A DNA stretch of 64,000 nucleotides from Callipepla californica brunnescens (Eukaryota; Chordata; Aves; Galliformes; Odontophoridae): positions 471,501-535,500 of the forward strand of contig JALIRH010000096.1 in NCBI GenBank assembly GCA_023055505.1. The letters run 5' to 3'. How positions within the stretch are numbered: position 1 is the stretch's first letter; the number at the start of each line of letters is the position of its first letter. Below the pieces are notes generated by a model. That model worked only from the letters and a program-made list of their open reading frames with translations. It was not told the origin of the DNA and ran no database searches. This document shows positions 1-11,988 of this stretch, in pieces. Both the position numbers and the translations under genes were made by a program.

Positions 1-1680
1 CTGCCCCACTGCTGCCACATAGCTGTCTTACTACTGCCCCATACCTGCCCCACTGCTGCTCCATATCCGCCCCATAGCTGCCCGACTGCTGCCCCATATC
101 TGCCCCATAGCCTCCTCATAGCTGTTCTAAAGCTAGCTCAATGCTGTCCGATAGCTGCCCCATAGCCTCCCCATAGCCTCCTCTTAACTGCCCCACTCGG
201 CCCCATAGCTGCAGCACTAATGCCCCATAGCTGACCGACTACTCCCTCATTGCTGCCCCATAGCTTCCCCATAGCTACCTCACCGTTGCCACATATCTAC
301 CCCATATCCTCCCCACAGCCTCCTCAAAGCTACCCCATAGCTGCCTCACTGTTGCACCATAGCTGCCCCATAGCCTCTCCATACCCTCCTCATTGCTGCC
401 CCATAGCTGCCCCATAGCTTCCCCACAGCCTCCTCATAACTGTCCCATTGGTGCCCCATAGCTGCCCCATGGCTGCCTCACTGGTGTACCATAGCTGCCC
501 CATGGCTGCCTCACTGGTGTACCATAGCTGCCCCATGGCTGCCTCACTGGTGTACCATAGCTGCCCCGTAGACTCACCATAGCCTCATCATAGCTTCCCA
601 ACTGCTGCCCCATTGTTACCTCCCTGCTGCCCTATAGCTGCCCCATAGCTGCTCCATAGCCTCCCCATAGCCTCCTCATAACTGCCCCACTAATGCCCCA
701 TAGCTGCCGCACTAATGCCCCATATTTGACTCTCTACTCCCTCACTGCTGCCCCGTAGCCTCCCTATAGCTGCCTCACTGGTGCCCCATAGCTGCCTCAC
801 TGGTGCCCCATAGCTGCCTTACTGGTGCCCCATAGCTGCCCCATAGCTTCCCCACAGCCTTCTCATAGCTGCCTCACTACTTCCTCACTACTGCCCCATA
901 GCTTTCTCATAGCTACCCCATAGCTGCCTCACTGCTGCCCCATATCTGCCCCACTACTTCCCCATAGCTGCCCCACTAATGCCCCATAGCTGCCACATAG
1001 CCTCTTAATAACCGTCCCATATCTGCCCCACTGCTGCTCCATTGCCTCCCCATAACCTCCTCATAGCTGACCCATAGCTGCCCCATAGCTACCTCACTGC
1101 TGCCCCATACGTGCCCCATGGCTGCCTAATTCCCGTCCCATAGCTGCCCCACTGCTGCCTTATATCTGCCCAACTACTGCCACATAGGCGCTCTATAGCT
1201 GCCCCATAGCCTTCCCTTAGCCTCCTCATAGCTGCCCCATAGCTAGCTCTCTGCTGCCACATAGCTTCCCCATAGCCTCCTCATAGCTGTCCCACTGCTG
1301 CCCCATAGCTGCCAAAATGCTGCCCCAAAGCCGCCCCATAGCTTCCTCACTGATGCACCATAGCTGCCCCATAGCCTCCCATAGCCTCCTTATAGCTGCC
1401 TCACTGCTACTCCATAGCTCCATCACTGCTTCCTCATAGCTGCCCCACTACTGCCTCATAGCTGCTTGATGGCTGCCTAATAGCCGCCCCATACCTGCCC
1501 CACTCTTGCCCCATAACTGCCCCATGGCTACCCTTAGAGCTGCCCCACTTCTGTCCCATAGCTGCCCCATAGCTGCCCCACTGCTGCCCCGTGGCTGCCT
1601 CATTTCTGCCCCATACCTGCCTTACTGCAGCCCCATAGCCACCCCATAGCTGCCTCATATCCTCCCCATAGCCTCCTCAT
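1..1680. repeat. 11-bp minisatellite, CTGCCCCATAG family
   Basis: Continuous tandem array of an 11-bp unit with consensus CTGCCCCATAG and common variants CTGCCCCACTG, CTGCCTCACTG and CCTCCTCATAG. The strands are strongly asymmetric: the plus strand is C-rich and the minus strand G-rich. Because 33 bp is three units, minus-strand frames stay open and encode an 11-residue repeat of the MGQLWGSYGAA type; these are not genes. A local 33-bp expansion (three copies) lies at about 461-560. No coding exon is visible. Confidence 0.93.
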
Positions 1681-2129
1681 AGATGTTACAAGTGCTAGGG
1701 GAAAAAAGAGAGCGCCGCGCGGCCCCGGAATCCTGCCCCGCCCCTCCCCCGCTGCCGCTGCCGCTGCCGCTGCCCCTGCCCAGCCCCACCCCCAAAGCTC
1801 ACAGTGCCTCCCGTACAGCCGCCGCCACCGCTCCAACGTGCGGTTCCCACGGCAACGGAGCCGCCGCCGCCGCCGCCGCTCCAACGCGCGGTTTCCGCAG
1901 TTTCCGCAGTTTCCGCGGTTCCCACGGCAACGGAGCCGCCGCCGCCGCCGCCGCCGCCGCTCCAACGCGCGGTTTCCGCGGTTTCCGCGGCGCCGCCACC
2001 GCCGCCGCCATAGTACTCCACCGCTCCGTTCATCTGCGGGGGGGGGACTTCCGTTTCCGGCTTCCGGGACCGGCGCACGCGTAGTGCTATTCCCAGAGCC
2101 GCGCGCAGTGGGGGTGGGGCTGTTCGGCC
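1681..2129 (+). promoter_or_regulatory. CpG-island promoter of SGF29, copy 1
   Basis: Abrupt change from the minisatellite to very GC- and CpG-rich DNA. It contains CCG trinucleotide runs (about 1856-1875, 1936-1961 and 1990-2010), repeated TTTCCGCGG/TTTCCGCAG elements, two CCCACGGCAACGG elements resembling half of an RFX X-box (near 1845 and 1920), and a cluster of ETS-type CTTCCGG/TTTCCGG sites at 2048-2068 about 65 bp before the ATG. There is no TATA box. This is the architecture of a TATA-less housekeeping promoter, consistent with SGF29, a broadly expressed chromatin factor. Transcription start is inferred between the ETS cluster and 2129. The same island recurs at 48103-48544. Confidence 0.7.
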
Positions 2130-2205
2130 ATGGCGTTGGCGGGGGGGGAGGTCGCGCAACGTGGAGCTCCTGGGGGAGCTACAGCGGCTGCTCGCGCACA
2201 CGCAG
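2130..2205 (+). CDS. SGF29: SGF29 first coding exon (copy 1), +1 frameshift in a G run
   Basis: SGF29 (CCDC101) is the tandem-Tudor H3K4me2/3 reader of the SAGA and ATAC histone acetyltransferase modules; it acts in the nucleus. The exon starts at the ATG in CGGCCATGGCG and ends at a donor GCAG|GTGGGA. It encodes MALAGG, then, in the next frame, NVELLGELQRLLAHTQ. This resembles the human N-terminus (MAL..., then a leucine-rich ELLxEL helix ending KQTQ) as I remember it. The human first coding exon has 25 codons ending at the same Gln; this exon is 76 nt, one base too long. The extra base would be in the run of eight G at 2141-2148: with seven G the frame would be open for exactly 25 codons. 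It is therefore either a real frameshift or a homopolymer error. No second exon was found downstream, so I treat it as partial. Confidence 0.7.
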
Positions 2206-2541
2206 GTGGGAAAGGGGAGGGGGGGAGGAGTGGGGTGGCGGAGGGAGAAGGGGGGAATAGGGTGTGGGTGGGGTGGGGCGGAGTTGGGTGAGGGACGGGG
2301 ATGTGGGGCTGGGGTTGGGGCTAATGGGGCTCGATGCTCGGTTCTAAGTCCGGGTGCTCAGTTAGGGGTCTGAAGGCTCTGTTATGGGGCTGGGGCTGCA
2401 GATGTGGGGTCGGGGTTATGGGGCTGGGGTCGGGGTTGTGGGTCCGGGGCCGTCGATGTGGGGGAGGGATCAGCCAGTCCTCATTGGTGGGCAACCATGG
2501 AAGGGGCGAGGACTCCAACAAAAGAAGCGGGGGGAAACCAG
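2206..2541 (+). other. Start of SGF29 intron 1, G-rich unique DNA (copy 1)
   Basis: Begins with the splice donor GTGGGA. It is strongly G-rich on the plus strand, with many GGGG runs (TGGGGCTGGGG, GTGGGGTCGGGG) that could form G-quadruplexes in the displaced strand or the RNA. It ends where the 11-bp minisatellite resumes at about 2542. Copy 2 lacks a short internal GGGTTATGGGGCTGGGGTC repeat. No exon is seen. Confidence 0.6.
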
Positions 2542-5500
2542 CAGCCCCACTGCTGCCCCATAGCCTCCTCATAGCTGCCCCACTGCAGCCCCATAACTGA
2601 CCCATGGCTGCCCCACTGTTGCCCCGCTGCCACCCCATAGCCACCCCACTGCTGCCCCATAGCTGCCCCACTACTGCCTCATAGTGGCCTCATAGCCTCC
2701 TCAGAGCTGCCCGATATCTGCATCACTGCTGCCTTAGAGCCGCCCCATAGCTGCCCCACTGCTGCCCCATTGCTGCCTCACTGCAGCCCCATAGCTGCCA
2801 ATGGCTGCCCCATAACCTCCTCATAGCTGCCCCACTGCTGCCCCATAGCCGCCCCATGGCTGCCCCACTGCTAACTTATAGTTGCCCCACTACTGCCCCA
2901 TAGCTTCCCCACTGCTGCTCCACAGCCGCCCCAAAGCCTGCTCATAGCTGCCCCACTGCTGCCCCATATCTGCCTCATGGCTGCCTCATAGCCGCACCAT
3001 AGCTGCCCCACTGCTGCCCCGTGTCTGCCTCATGGCTGCCTCATAGCCGCACCATAGCTGCCCCACTGCTGTCCCATAGCTGCCCTATAGCTTCCTTGTA
3101 GCTGCCCCACTGCTGCCCCATAGATGCAAAATGGCTGCCTCATAGCCGCTCCGTAGCTGCCCCACTGCTGCCCTATAGCATTTCCATAGCCTCTTCATAG
3201 CTGCCTCACTGCTGCCCCACAGCCACCCCATGGCTGCCTCATACCTGCCCCATAGCTGCCTCCTAGCCGCTCCATACATGCCCCATAGTCTCCCTATAGC
3301 GTCCTCATTGCTGCCCCATAGCTGCCCCATAGCTGCCCCACTACTGCGTTATTGCTGCCCCACTGCTGCCCCATAGCTGCCCCATAACGTCCTCATAGCT
3401 GCCCCATAGCTGCCCCATACCTGCCTCACTGCTGCCCAATAGGTGCCCAAAGGCTGCCTAATAGCCGCCCCATAGCTGCCCCACTGCTTCCCAATAGCTG
3501 CCTTATATCTGCCCGACTGCTGCCCCATAGCTGCCTCATAGCCTCCCCATAGTCTCCTCATAGTTGCCCACACTGCTGCCCCATAGCCTTCCCATAGCTG
3601 CCTTAGCTGCCCCACTGCTGCCCCATATCTGCCCCATAGCCTCCTCAAGGCCTCCTCATAGCTAACCCATAGCTGCCTCACTCGTGCCCCATAGCTGCCT
3701 CTCTGCTGCCCCATAGCTGCCCCATAGCCTCCTCATAGCTGCCTCACTGCTGCCCCATATCTGCCCAACTTCTGCCTAATTGCTGCCTCACTGCTGCACC
3801 ATAGCTGCCCTACGGCTGCCTCATAGTTGCCTCATAGCTGTCTCATAGCCACCCGATAGCTGCCTCCATAGCCTTCTCGTAGCTTCCTTACTGCTGCCCC
3901 ATAGCTGCACCGTGGCTGCCCCATAACTGCACCGTGGCTGCCTCATAGCCGTTACATATCTGCCCCATAGCCTCCCCATAGCCTCCCCATAGCTTCCTCA
4001 TAGCTGCCTCACTGCTACCCCATAGCTCCCTCGCTGCTTCCCCATAGGTGCCCCATGGCTACCTCATAGCTGCCCCACTGCTGTCCCATAGCTGCCCCAT
4101 GGCTGCCTCATAGCCACCCCATAGCTGACCCACTGCTGCCTCATAGCCACCCCATAGCTGACCCACCGCTGCCTCATAGCTGCTCCACTACTGCCCCATA
4201 GCTGCCTCACTGGTTTCTCATACCTACCCCATGGCTGCCTCATAACCTCACCATAGCTGCCCCACTACTGCCCCATAGCCACCCCGTCGCTGCCCCATAG
4301 CCTCCCCATACTTGCCCCATAGCTGTCTCACTGCTGCCCCATAGCTGCCCCATGGCTGCCTCATAGCCGTCCAATAGCTGCCCGACTACTGCCCCATAGC
4401 TGCCTCATAGCCTCCCCATAGTCTCCTCATAGTTGCCCACACTGCTGCCCCATAGCCTCCCCATAGCTGCCTTAGCTGCCCCACTGCTGCACCACATCTG
4501 CCCCATAGCCTCCTCATAGCTGACCCATAGCTGCTTGATAAGTGCCTCATACCTGTTGTATAACTGCCTCACTGCTGCCCCATAGCTGCCCCATAGTTTC
4601 CTCAGAGCCTCCTCATATTTGCCCCACTGCTGCCCCGTAGCTGCCTTACTACTGCCCCATACCTGCCTCACTGCTGCCCCATAGCTTCCCCGTCGCTGCC
4701 TCATAGCCGCCCCATTGCTGCCCCATGGCTTCCCAATAGCATCCTCAAAGCTGCCCCATTGCTTCCCCTTAGCTTCCTCACTGCTGCCCCATAGCTACCC
4801 CACTACTGCCCCATAGCCGCCCCGTAGCCTCAAAGCTGCCCCACTGCTGCCCCATGGCTGCCTCTTTGTTGCCCCATACCTGCCCCACTGCTGCCCTATA
4901 GCCACCCCATAGCTGCCTCACTTCTGCCCCATAACTGCCTCATATCCTCCCCATAGCCTCCTCATAGATGCCTCACTGCTACACAATAGCTGCCCCACAG
5001 CTGCCCCATAGCTGCCTCACTGCAGCCCCACAGCTACTTTTTGTCTGCCTCAAAGATGCCCCATAGCTTCCTCATGGCCTTCCCATAGTCTCATCATAGC
5101 TGCCCCACTGCTGCCCCATAGCTGCCTTACTACTGCCCCTTGCTGCCCCAAGGCTCGCTTATAGCTACACCATAGCTGTTTCACTACTGCCACATAGCTG
5201 CCCCATGGCTGCCCCATAGCTGCTCAACTGCTGCCCCATAGTCGCCCCATAGCTGCCCCACTGCTGCCCCATACCTGCTTCATAGCCTCCCCATAGTCTC
5301 CTCCTGCTACCCCACTGCTGCCCCATAGCTGCTCCATAGCCTCTCAAGAGACTCCTCATAGCTGCCCCACTTCAGCCCCATAGCCGCCCCATAGCTGCCT
5401 CACTGCTGCCCCATTGCCACCCCATGGCTGCCTAATAGCCGCCCCATAGCTGTCCCACTGCTGCCCCATAGCTGCCTTATAGGTGCCCCACTACTGCCAC

Positions 5501-6255
5501 ATTGCCGCTCTATAGCTGCCCCATAGCCACCCCATAGCTGCCCCCATAGCCTTCTCAATAGCTTCCTTACTGCTGCCCATAGCTGCCCCACTGCTGCCCC
5601 ATAGCTGCACCGTGGCTGCCCCATAGCCTCCCCATAGCCTCATCATAGCTGCCTCACTGCTACCCCATAGCTCCCTCGCTGCTTCCCCATATAGCTGCCC
5701 CATGGCTACCTCATAGCTGCCCCATAGCTGCCCCACTACTGCCCCATAGCCACCCCATAGCTGCCTCACTGCTCCCCCATAGCTACATTTTGTCTGCCTC
5801 AGAGCTGCCCCATCGCTTCCCCATGGCCTTCCCATAGCCTCGTCATAGCTGCCAAACTACTGACCCATAGCCGCTTCACTACTGCCCCATAGCTGCCCAA
5901 TGGCTTCCCCATAGCCGCCCTATAGCTGCCCAACTACTGCCCCATAGCCTCCCCATAGCTGCCTCACTGCTCCCCCATAGCTGCCCCATGTCTGCCTCAT
6001 CGCCGTCCCATAGCTGCCCCATAGCCTCTCGATAGCTGACCCATAGCTGCCCCCATAGCCTCCTCATAGCTGCCTCACTGCTTCCTGATTGCTGCCTCAC
6101 TTCTGCCCCATAGCTGCCCAATGGCTTCCTCATAGCCGCCCCATAGCTGCCCCACTGCTGCCCCATAGCTGCCTTATAGCTGCCCTACTACTGCCCCATA
6201 GCTGCCCCACTGCTGCCCAATAGCTGCCCCATAGCTTCCCCATAGCCTCCTCATA
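2542..6255. repeat. 11-bp minisatellite, second block
   Basis: Same CTGCCCCATAG family as at the window start, resuming after the SGF29 exon. It is about 3.7 kb long, C-rich on the plus strand, with longer duplicated segments built from whole units (for example the block near 3540-3720 resembles the block near 4410-4530). It ends in a short unique junction (ACCTTTCTTTTCTCTTATTC, about 6247-6266) before the 8-bp array. The open minus-strand frames are repeat artefacts. Confidence 0.93.
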
Positions 6256-8575
6256 CCTTTCTTTTCTCTTATTCTGGCATTCTGACATTCTGACATTGTG
6301 ACATTCTGAGATACTCTCATTGTCACATTGCAACATTGTTACATTCTAATATTCTCCCATTCTGAACTTCTGGAATTATGACAACCTGCCGTTGTGACAT
6401 TCTCCCATTCTGACATTATGACATTCTAATATTCTCACATTCTGAAGTTCTGGCATTATGACAACCTGCCCTTGTGCTATTTTCACATTCTGACATTCTG
6501 ACATTCTAGCATTGTGACATAGTGACATTCTGGAATTGTGACAACCTGTCATTCTGACATTCTGTCATTGTGATACTCTCACATTCTGCTATTGTGACAT
6601 TCAGATATTTGGACATTCTGAAATTCTGGAATTGTGACATTCTGAAATTCTGGAAATGTGACAATCTGTCATTCTCACATTGTGACAATGCAAAATTCTG
6701 ATACTGTGAAATTCTGACTCTCTCTCATTGTGACATTGTGAGATTCTCACATCGTGGCATTGTGGCATTCTCACTTTCTCACATTCTGACATGTTAACAT
6801 TGTGACATTCTAACATTCTCTCATTGTGATTTTCGGCCATATTTATCATCTGACATTGTGACGTTCTGTCACAGTCATATGTTGTCATTGTGACATTCTA
6901 TCTTCATGACATACTGATATTGTGACTTTGTGGCATTGTGATACACTGACATTCTGAAATTGTGGCAATCTGTCATTGTGACTCTGTGACATTCTCCAAT
7001 TCTGACATTCTCACATTCTAACGTTCTCACATTGTGTCATTCGGTCATTGTCATATTCTCACTTTCTGATATTCTCTCATTGTGATATCGTGACGTTGTG
7101 ACAATTTGACATTCTGACATTAAGACATTCCGACATCATGAGATTCTCTCTTTCTCTCATTCTGACATTTTGACATTGTGACATTCTCACTTTCTCATAT
7201 TCTGCCATTCTGATATTCTGGCATTGTGACATTCTGAGATACTCACATTGTAACATTGTGACATTGTGACATTCTAATATTCTCACCTTCTGAAGTTCTG
7301 GCATTATGACAATCTGCCATTGTGATATTCTCACTTTCTGATATTATGACATTCTAGCGTTGTGACATAGTGAAATTGTGACATTGTGACATTCAGACAT
7401 GTTGACATTCTGAAATTCTGGAATTGTGACAACCTGTCATTCTCACATTGTGACAATGCAACATTCTGATATTGTGACATGATGACATTGTGACACTGTG
7501 ACATTCTGAAATTCTAACTCTCCCTCATTCTGACGTTCAGACATTCTCACATTGTGACATTGTAAAACTCTGACTCTCTCTCATGGTGACATTCAGACAT
7601 TCACACATTTTGACATTCTGACATTCTGACATTCTGGCATTCTGACATTCTCACAATGTGTCATTCGGTCATTGTCATATTCTCACTTTCTGATATTCTC
7701 TCATTGTGATATTGTGACGTTGTGACAATTTGACATTCTGACGTTAAGACATTCTGACATCATGACATTCTCTCTTTCCCTCATTCTGACATTTTGACAT
7801 TGTGACATTCTGAGATACTCTCATGGTGACATTGTGACATTGTGGCATTCTAATATTCTCACCTTCTGATGTTCTGGCATTATGACAATCTGCCATTGTG
7901 ATGTTCTCACCTTGTGACATTGTGACATTCTAGCATTTTGACAATGCGTCATTCTGACGTTGTGACATAGTGACATTCTGGAATTTGGAAAATCTTTCAT
8001 TCTGACATTCTGTCATTGTGACATTCTCAGAATCTGACATTGTGACATTCTGATATTTTCACATTCTGAAATTCTGTAATCGTGACAATCTGTCATTCTC
8101 CCATTGTGGTATTTGTGACGTTCTTACACTGTTACATATTGATATTCTGACCTTGAGACATTGCGACATTGTGACATAGTGATATTCTGTCATTCTGACA
8201 TTTTGACATTCTCACATTCTCACTTTCTTACATTGTGACACTCGGTCATTGTGATATTCTCTCTTTTTCATCTCCTCTTATTGTGACTTTCTGACACAGT
8301 CATATTCCCTAATCTTGTAGTTGTGACACAGTGAAGATTTGACATTCTGACATTAAGACACTCTGACATCATGACATTCTCACTTTCTCCCATTCTGACA
8401 TGTTGACATTGTTGCATTCTAACATTCTCTCATTGCTATATTCTGACATATTTCTATTCTGTCATTGTGGCATTCTCTCACAGACACATGCTGCCATTTT
8501 GACATTCTATCGTTGTGACATTCTGACATTGTGACATTCTGAGATACTCTCGTGGTGACATTCTGACATTCTAAT
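6256..8575. repeat. 8-bp minisatellite, TGACATTC family
   Basis: Tandem array of TGACATTC/TGACATTG with many point variants (CTCACATT, GTGATATT). Three units make 24 bp, so minus-strand frames encode an 8-residue repeat of the MSQCHNVR type without being genes. Longer internal repeats, including a segment beginning GTCATTCGGTCATTG near 7030 and again near 7660, show higher-order duplication. Confidence 0.92.
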
Positions 8576-8908
8576 TGTATGGGAACTGTTGAATCATGGC
8601 CTGAACCACTGATTGATCACCTGAGGCAAGCCCTGAGTCAGCTGCAGGGGCACAAGTGAGTGTGATTGGAAGGGGTGGAGTTTGACTCCACCTCTGCCAA
8701 GACCCCATTTAAGGGCTGACCTCCAGCAGGGAAGGTTCTCTTGTTAGAGATCCCTCCCTTTTGGAGTTATTAGCGAGCCTCGACCATCATCAAGGTGAGC
8801 TCCTCTCTTTTCTTCTTGTTTGTATACCATTTTCTTAAGCCTACCTAAAATATACCGCCTTTCGCACAATTTCCATGGAGTGCTTTTTTGGGGGTTATTT
8901 GCCCTATA
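8576..8908 (+). mobile_element. Solo LTR, 333 bp, in the 8-bp array (copy 1)
   Basis: Unique sequence between two copies of CTAAT (8571-8575 and 8909-8913), read as a 5-bp target-site duplication. The ends are TGTATGGG and CCCTATA, an imperfect inverted repeat; the last dinucleotide is TA rather than the usual CA. Inside are a CATTTAAGGG TATA-like element near 8706 and an LTR-like stretch TTATTAGCGAGCCTCGACC. No primer-binding site, polypurine tract or coding DNA follows, so it is a solo LTR. The family is not identified. Copy 2 has the same element at 55298-55630. Confidence 0.72.
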
Positions 8909-8913
8909 CTAAT

Positions 8914-10081
8914 ATTCTGACTTTCTCACATCGTGACATTCAGTCACTGTCATAATTCTCACTTTCTGATATTCTCTTACTGTGCTATTGTGGCATTGTG
9001 ACAAGTTGACATTCTGACTTCATGACATTCTCTCTTTCCCTCATTCTGACATTGTGACATTGTCACGTTCTGACATTCGGTCGTTGTGATATTCTCACTT
9101 TTTCATATTCTCTCTTTGTGACATTGTGACACAGTCATATTCCCTGATTTTGTAATTCTGATATTCTGACGTTCTGACATTCTGACATTCTCACAATGTG
9201 TCATTCATTCATTGGCATATTCTCACTTTCTGATATTCTCTCATTGTGATATTGTGACTTTGTGACAATTTGACATTCTGACATCATGACATTCTCTCTT
9301 TCCCTCATTCTGATATTCTGACATTGGGACATTCTCACTTTCTCGTATTCTGACATTCTGATCTATCAATAATCTGTAATTGCGACATTCTCTCATTGTG
9401 GCATTGTGACATTCTCTCATTCTGACACTGAAATTCTGAGATTTGTGATATTGTGACGTTCTCATACTGTGACATTCAGGCACTCTCACATTGGTTCATT
9501 CTGACGTTATGACATTTTGATGTTGTGACATTCACTCACTCCCATTCTGGCGTTTTCACATTCTGACATTCTCACAATCTGGCATTCTAAAATTGTGGCC
9601 ATCTCTCATTGTGACATTCACTCATTCTCACATTCTGATAGTTTGACAGTCTCTCTTGGTGACATTTTGAGGTTCTCTCGTTGTGACATTGTGATATTCT
9701 GACCTTCTGATGTTCTGACATTTTGACATTATAGCATTGTGACACTCTGACATTCTCTCCTTGTGACATTCTGACATTCCGATATTTTGACTTTCTCTCA
9801 TTACCACATTCTGACATTCTGAAACTGTGGGAATCTGTCATTCTGACATTCTGTCCTTGTGATATTTGGACTTTGTGACATTTTGACATTTTGAAGTTCT
9901 GACATTCTGAGATCCTCTCATTGTGACACTGTGACATTGTCATTCACTTGGTGTTATTATCTCTCATTGTGACGTTGTGACATTTTGATATTCCCCGATT
10001 TTCTAATTGCGACATTCTGACATTCGGTCATTGTGATGTTCTCACTTTTTCATATTCTCTCATTGTGACGTTTTGACACAG
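8914..10081. repeat. 8-bp minisatellite between two solo LTRs
   Basis: Continuation of the TGACATTC array, same variants. It ends in GACACAG, the target site of the next LTR. Nothing else is seen. Confidence 0.9.
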
Positions 10082-11004
10082 TGTCACGCTCCAAAATAAA
10101 GGAGGGAGATGAGGTTCTTTATATGTATGTGTATACCCGATGGTGAGATTAAAAGGCAATGGTTCAAATTTTAGCCCAACCAGTTTATTACAATAAGTAG
10201 TTTTTTAGGGATATGGGGAAGGGAAGATGGGTGATAGAAAAGAGATGAAAAGCGAAGAGACTTGGCAGAAAGCAAGAAAGAGAAAGAGAGAGCATCAGCA
10301 CCGTGGATCTGGCGAGGTCCGTAGTCCGTTGGTCTCAGGAATTCGTCTGGTCTCCGCGGGGGATGGGAGAAAGCCGGGAAGTTTTGCAGCAAGCAGGCGC
10401 TGTGCAGGGGGGTTCTTCCAAAGAGGTTTTTCCCTCAGGAAAGTCTCTTCTTCAAAGTCTTTGGTTTAGTGGTGTCGAGAAAACCAACTGAGCAACTCGA
10501 CACACCAATGAGTTCTGTCAAGCGGCGCGCTGGGTACATGGGGGATTGCTTCACCAAACATGCGCACGTAAGAGAGAAATGAATAGCTATTTAAAGGTAT
10601 AGCACATGCATATTCATCACATTCCAGACTCTGGTTATCGAGGGGATTAAACCTAAAGGTCAGTTTGGCTTTAAATTTTCAAACCTTGAAGGAGGAAAGC
10701 TCCTCACCATTCATGTGGGTGTTTTGTTTTAAGAGAGGCTTGTCTTGTAGGGACAACAGGGTGTCTATCCTGCTTTCTTTAGCTGCCTCCGTGTTCTGGC
10801 ATTAGTTTGATTTGTGCCCACCCAACACATCTGGCCCAACAGATAAATCAACAGGAGTAGTACTTTCGGTGCCATACAAGTATTATTGTCCTTTGTGATG
10901 ATCAGCTTCTCCAAGCAGTTGTCAATTAGAGTCTTCTAGCCAGAAAGACCTCATGAAGCAAGCTTTGAGACAACAAAAGTCAAAAACAGTTGCTGTCTTT
11001 CACA
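10082..11004 (-). mobile_element. Solo LTR, 923 bp, minus orientation (copy 1)
   Basis: Unique sequence starting TGTCACGC and ending TTTCACA, flanked by CACAG at 10077-10081 and 11005-11009. The array reads across the element as GACACAG then TCATATTCCCTGA, the same order as an uninterrupted array segment near 9125-9145, which supports the insertion boundaries. On the minus strand a TTTAAA TATA-like element lies near 10590 and an AATAAA signal near 10182, about 100 bp before the element end. That is the expected U3-R-U5 order for minus orientation. The open frames at 10227-10491 are not conserved coding DNA. Copy 2 is at 56812-57734. The family is not identified. Confidence 0.7.
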
Positions 11005-11988
11005 CACAGTCATATTCCCTGAATTTTAATTGGGAGGTTGTGACGATTTGACATTCTGACATTAAGACATTCTGACATCATGACATTCTCCCTTTCTCAC
11101 ATTCTGACATGTTGACATTGTGACATTCTAATATTCTCTCATTGTGACATTGTGACATTCTGACATTCTTATATTCTCACCTTCTGATGTTCTGGCATTC
11201 TGACAATCTGCCATAGTGACATTCTGACATTGTGATATTGTGATATTATGACATTGTGGCTTTGTGACTTTGTGATATTCTCGCAGTGTCAAATTCTGTG
11301 ATTCTGACATTCTGAGATTGTGACATCGTGGCATTTTGGGAATCTGGCATAGTGATATTGTGATATTCTCACATTTTGTCATTCTGACATTCTGACAATC
11401 TGATATTGTGACATTCTCAGATTGTTACATTGCTGCGTTCTGAAATTCTCTCATTGTGACATTGTGAAGTTGTGAAATTCTGACATTCTGACATTATGAT
11501 GTGATGTCTTTGTTACATTCTGAGATTGTGCCAATGTTACATTCTTCTATTCAGATACATTGTGACATTCTCAACTTAGGACATTCTGATATTCTTGCAT
11601 TCTGACGTTGTGACATTCTGACATTCTGAAATTCGGACATTCTCACATAATCACATTCTGACATCATTTCGTTCTCACATTCTGACATTCTGTTATTCTG
11701 ACATTCTCATATTCTCACTTTGTGACATTGTGACGTTCTGACATCCTCACGTACTGACATTCTGAAAATGCGACCTTCTGACATTGTGACACTGTAATAT
11801 TCTGACTGTGAAATTTTTACCTTCTGGTATTGTGACAGTCTTTCATTTTTGCATTGTGACATTCTGACACTGTGACATTTTTAGATTCTCACATTGTGAT
11901 ATTTTGGCATTGTGAAATTCTAACCTTGTGACACTGACATTCTGACATTGTGATACTTTGATATTGTGACTGTCACATTCTGACACCG
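11005..11988. repeat. 8-bp minisatellite, third block
   Basis: TGACATTC array resuming after the LTR and ending at CACATTCTGACACCG, where telomere-like DNA begins directly. The identical junction is present in copy 2 at about 58716. Confidence 0.9.

Noticed and set aside
1..6255. CRISPR-like regular repeat spacing
   Set aside because: Units are contiguous 11-mers without unique spacers, in a vertebrate context.
1226..6336. Many minus-strand open frames with MGQLWGSYGAA-type peptides
   Set aside because: They are the translation of an 11-bp tandem repeat (33 bp = 11 codons), with no start context, no conservation and equal quality in several frames.
10227..10491. Two overlapping plus-strand open frames
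   Set aside because: They lie inside the 923-bp solo LTR, on its antisense strand, and resemble no known protein.
6506..11382. Minus-strand open frames with MSQCHNVR-type repeats
   Set aside because: Products of the 8-bp minisatellite (24 bp = 8 codons); the same applies to 53228-58118.
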